Shown here: piece by piece, positions 62,238-64,000 of the stretch | Position numbering within the stretch: position 1 is the first letter of the stretch | Layout of the letters: the number at the start of each line of letters is the position of its first letter | Origin: Bradyrhizobium ottawaense | Lineage (GTDB): Bacteria > Pseudomonadota > Alphaproteobacteria > Rhizobiales > Xanthobacteraceae | Assembly: GCF_900099825.1 (NCBI RefSeq) | Contig: NZ_LT629693.1 | Coordinates: 806,001 to 870,000 of the forward strand | Reading direction: 5' to 3' | DNA length: 64,000 nt | Made by a program: the position numbers and the translations under genes | The notes under the pieces: generated by a model | The model's input: only the letters and a program-made list of their open reading frames with translations | Told to the model about the DNA's origin: nothing | Databases searched by the model: none

Positions 62238-63005
62238 ATGCGGTTGGGCAGCGTCAACTACGAAACCAGGGGCAAAGTCGCCCTGCTCACGCTCGACGAG
62301 CCCCACAAGCTCAACGCTCTGAGCGCCGGCATTCGCCAAGGTATCCTCGAAGGCCTCGCCAAGGCCGACACGGATGACACCATCCGGGTCGCCGTCATTA
62401 CCGGCAACGGCGACAAGGCGTTTTGCGCCGGTGCCGATATCGGCGAGTTCGATTTCGATCCGGAAAAGGCGCGCAGCTTCCTGATTGCCGCAATCGAGGT
62501 GCTAGCGGCGCCGGAAAACACCCGCAAGCCCGTGATATCCGCCGTCAACGGCATCGCCTATGGCGGCGGGTTCGAGCTCGCCATCGCTTCGGATTTCATC
62601 ATTGCGTCCGACCGCGCGCGGTTCGCGGTGCCGGAAATCAAGCTCGGCCTGCTGCCGGGATTTGCAATCGTACGCCTGCAAGACATCGTCGGCCGCGCCA
62701 AGGCCAAGGAGATGAGCATGCTCGGCGACCCCATCTCCGCGCAGGAAGCCTGCCGGCTGGGCATTGCGCTCCGCGTGGTGCCTCATGCCGATGTGCTCGC
62801 GGACGCCCTCGCCTTCGCCGAACAGATCGCCTCAAAACCGCGGTTGGCGGTGCGGATGGCTAAATCGTTCCACAATCGTGGCCTCGGTGGCGATGATATC
62901 CGTCATGCGATCGACGGATTTCCATTCCTTTTCATGCATGAGGATGCGCGCGAAGGAATCGCCGCGTTCAGGGAGAAACGCCAACCCAAATTCAGCGACA
63001 AATAG
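62238..63005 (+). CDS. Enoyl-CoA hydratase/isomerase (crotonase-fold), end of the carboxylase operon
   Basis: Protein of 255 residues: TRGKVALLTLDEPHKLNALS, oxyanion loop NGDKAFCAGADIGEFDFD and NGIAYGGGFELAIASDFI, then AVPEIKLGLLPGFAIVRLQD, which carries the Glu-containing second active-site segment of true hydratases. After the carboxylase, a hydratase acting on a glutaconyl-CoA-like product would follow the leucine/terpene-type order (as LiuC). ATG 62238 is chosen because the earlier in-frame ATG lies inside the carboxylase gene. Confidence 0.9.
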   Translation: MRLGSVNYETRGKVALLTLDEPHKLNALSAGIRQGILEGLAKADTDDTIRVAVITGNGDKAFCAGADIGEFDFDPEKARSFLIAAIEVLAAPENTRKPVISAVNGIAYGGGFELAIASDFIIASDRARFAVPEIKLGLLPGFAIVRLQDIVGRAKAKEMSMLGDPISAQEACRLGIALRVVPHADVLADALAFAEQIASKPRLAVRMAKSFHNRGLGGDDIRHAIDGFPFLFMHEDAREGIAAFREKRQPKFSDK

Positions 63006-63087
63006 CAGGTATCCGGCCGCTGGGGTCCAATCGGCGCGGCGTCGGTCAAATCGACAAGAGGCCGCACGGTATCGAGCTTGCAAGGAA

Positions 63088-63105
63088 ATCCAACGTTCGT
63101 TAGCC
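63088..63105. promoter_or_regulatory. TetR-type operator, degenerate site 5
   Basis: ATCCAACG-TT-CGTTAGCC, which keeps the CAAC…GTTAG core of the other sites but not the outer arms. It is 76 bp before the ABC ATPase start. It may be a weak or decayed operator that links transport to the same regulon. Confidence 0.5.
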
Positions 63106-63180
63106 TTGCACGGCGATCGATAACAAAATTGGCCGGCCTTCAGGCGCTAAGCCAAGACAACGACGCGTGGAGGAGGAAAA

Positions 63181-63978
63181 TTGGCTTCTGCTGGTGAAAG
63201 CGCCGGTCCGATACTGCAATGCCAGTCCGTCGAGCGACGCTTTGGCGGGATCGTGGCGCTCAACGGCATCGACATGCAGATCGAACGCGGCGAAATCTTC
63301 GGCTTGGTCGGCCCCAACGGATGCGGCAAAACCACCCTCACCAATGCCATCACCGGCTTCTATCCGCCGCAGCGTGGTCGCATCCTGCTCAACGGACGCG
63401 ACATCACGGGACTGGCACCACACTATATCGCGACTCTGGGCGTAGCGCGCACCTTCCAAAACCTTGCGCTCTTTAACGGCATGAGCGTGCTCGACAACAT
63501 TCTTCTCGGCCGTCACATCCACATGAAGCCCAGCGTGGCACGCACGGCGCTGTATTGGTGGCTCGCCCGCCGGGACGAAACGGCGAACCGCGCCGCGGTC
63601 GAGGACGTCATTGACTTCCTTCAGCTCGAGGGCGTTCGTGACGAACTGGTCGACGGGATTCCGATCGGCCTCAAGAAACGGGTGGAATTGGCGCGCGCAC
63701 TGGCCGCCGAGCCAAGCTTCCTGGTCCTCGATGAGCCGATGGCGGGGATGAACCAGGAAGAAAAGGAATACATGGCGCGGTTCATCCTGGATGCCCGCGA
63801 CGAGCGCGGCGTCACCGTACTGCTGATCGAACATCATATGGATGTCATCACCGGCATTTGCGATCGCATGCTGGCGTTGAATTACGGCGCCATGATCGGC
63901 AGCGGCATCCCGGCCGACGTGGTAGCCGACCCGCGGGTGGTCGAAGCTTATATCGGGGGGGCGCATGCCGCGCGCTGA
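63181..63978 (+). CDS. livG: Branched-chain amino acid-type ABC transporter ATP-binding protein (LivG-like)
   Basis: ATPase of 265 residues. The Walker A is GLVGPNGCGKTTL, followed by TNAITGFYPPQRG and the Liv-type GVARTFQNLALFNGMSVLDN. The signature is IGLKKRVELARALA and the Walker B FLVLDEPMAGMN, with the LivG C-terminus (MIGSGIPADVVADPRVVEAY). The start is TTG at 63181 after the strong AGGAGGAAAA. Liv-type importers next to acyl-CoA genes in rhizobia often carry organic acids, so it may import the substrate of this locus. Its partner genes lie beyond the window. Confidence 0.92.
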   Translation: MASAGESAGPILQCQSVERRFGGIVALNGIDMQIERGEIFGLVGPNGCGKTTLTNAITGFYPPQRGRILLNGRDITGLAPHYIATLGVARTFQNLALFNGMSVLDNILLGRHIHMKPSVARTALYWWLARRDETANRAAVEDVIDFLQLEGVRDELVDGIPIGLKKRVELARALAAEPSFLVLDEPMAGMNQEEKEYMARFILDARDERGVTVLLIEHHMDVITGICDRMLALNYGAMIGSGIPADVVADPRVVEAYIGGAHAAR

Positions 63979-64000
63979 CCAGGCCTCGGCCTGGAACTTC
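63965..64000 (+). CDS. Start of the next ABC transporter gene (partial, cut by the window edge)
   Basis: An ATG at 63965 overlaps the ATPase stop by 14 bases and reads MPRADQASAWNF before the window ends. Its position is where a LivF or permease gene would follow. Only 12 residues are seen, so the family cannot be identified. Confidence 0.4.
   Translation, partial: MPRADQASAWNF

Overview
The window looks like chromosome of a high-GC alphaproteobacterium, most likely Bradyrhizobium or a close relative (Rhodopseudomonas/Afipia group). This is inferred from protein style and gene content: several acyl-CoA catabolism genes, a Liv-type ABC transporter, a PTS-linked dihydroxyacetone kinase and many LysR/TetR-controlled degradation genes. 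I see no rRNA, tRNA, CRISPR array, phage or intact insertion sequence. Almost the whole window is catabolic accessory DNA, built as short operons that each sit beside their own regulator.

Region by region. (1) 1-2538, minus: a triheme cytochrome c, a [2Fe-2S] subunit and a Tat-exported molybdopterin hydroxylase large subunit that carries an apparent one-base deletion. (2) 3083-9231: an MFS transporter, two related FAD monooxygenases, a LysR regulator, and a VOC ring-cleavage dioxygenase with an alpha/beta hydrolase (MhqO/MhqD-like pair). (3) 9314-17314, minus: eight closely packed genes reading as one transcript, namely YcaC-like hydrolase, XapX protein, YtcJ-like amidohydrolase, DoxX, secreted glyoxalase-fold protein, alginate-export-type porin, DUF1275 protein and a frameshifted Na+/H+ antiporter. 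(4) 17664-24558: alpha/beta hydrolase, a second YcaC/isochorismatase-like hydrolase, AraC and LysR regulators, a second VOC dioxygenase, an Old Yellow Enzyme and an SDR.

(5) 24568-32199: a LacI regulator faces a seven-gene operon: hydroxyquinol-type intradiol dioxygenase, SDR, BKACE (beta-keto acid cleavage enzyme), medium-chain reductase, cupin, dicarboxylate symporter and maleylacetate reductase. Its promoter carries three copies of a palindromic operator spaced exactly 21 bp apart. The enzymes suggest hydroxyquinol to maleylacetate to 3-oxoadipate, with BKACE possibly replacing the usual CoA-transferase/thiolase ending. (6) 33026-43069, minus: a 12-gene operon combining a sugar-type ABC importer with DhaK, DhaL, a PTS EIIA, HPr and enzyme I, plus a small HTH-like protein. 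A perfect 26-bp palindrome lies upstream, and a hairpin sits between the binding-protein and permease genes. (7) 43355-44235: a graveyard of AMP-ligase, aldehyde dehydrogenase and TetR fragments.

(8) 44368-64000: a large acyl-CoA degradation locus: SDR (BadH-like), TetR, three acyl-CoA dehydrogenases, three crotonase-fold proteins, a PECR-like reductase, two acyl-CoA ligases, a transglutaminase-like protein, a cysteine-less thiolase with its DUF35 partner, a two-subunit acyl-CoA carboxylase and the start of a Liv-type importer. Every divergent promoter here, and the acyl-CoA dehydrogenase/carboxylase promoter, carries the same palindrome TTCTAACA-N2-TGTTAGAA, which marks an undescribed local regulon. 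The likely substrate is an alicyclic or branched carboxylic acid activated to CoA, but its identity cannot be read from sequence.
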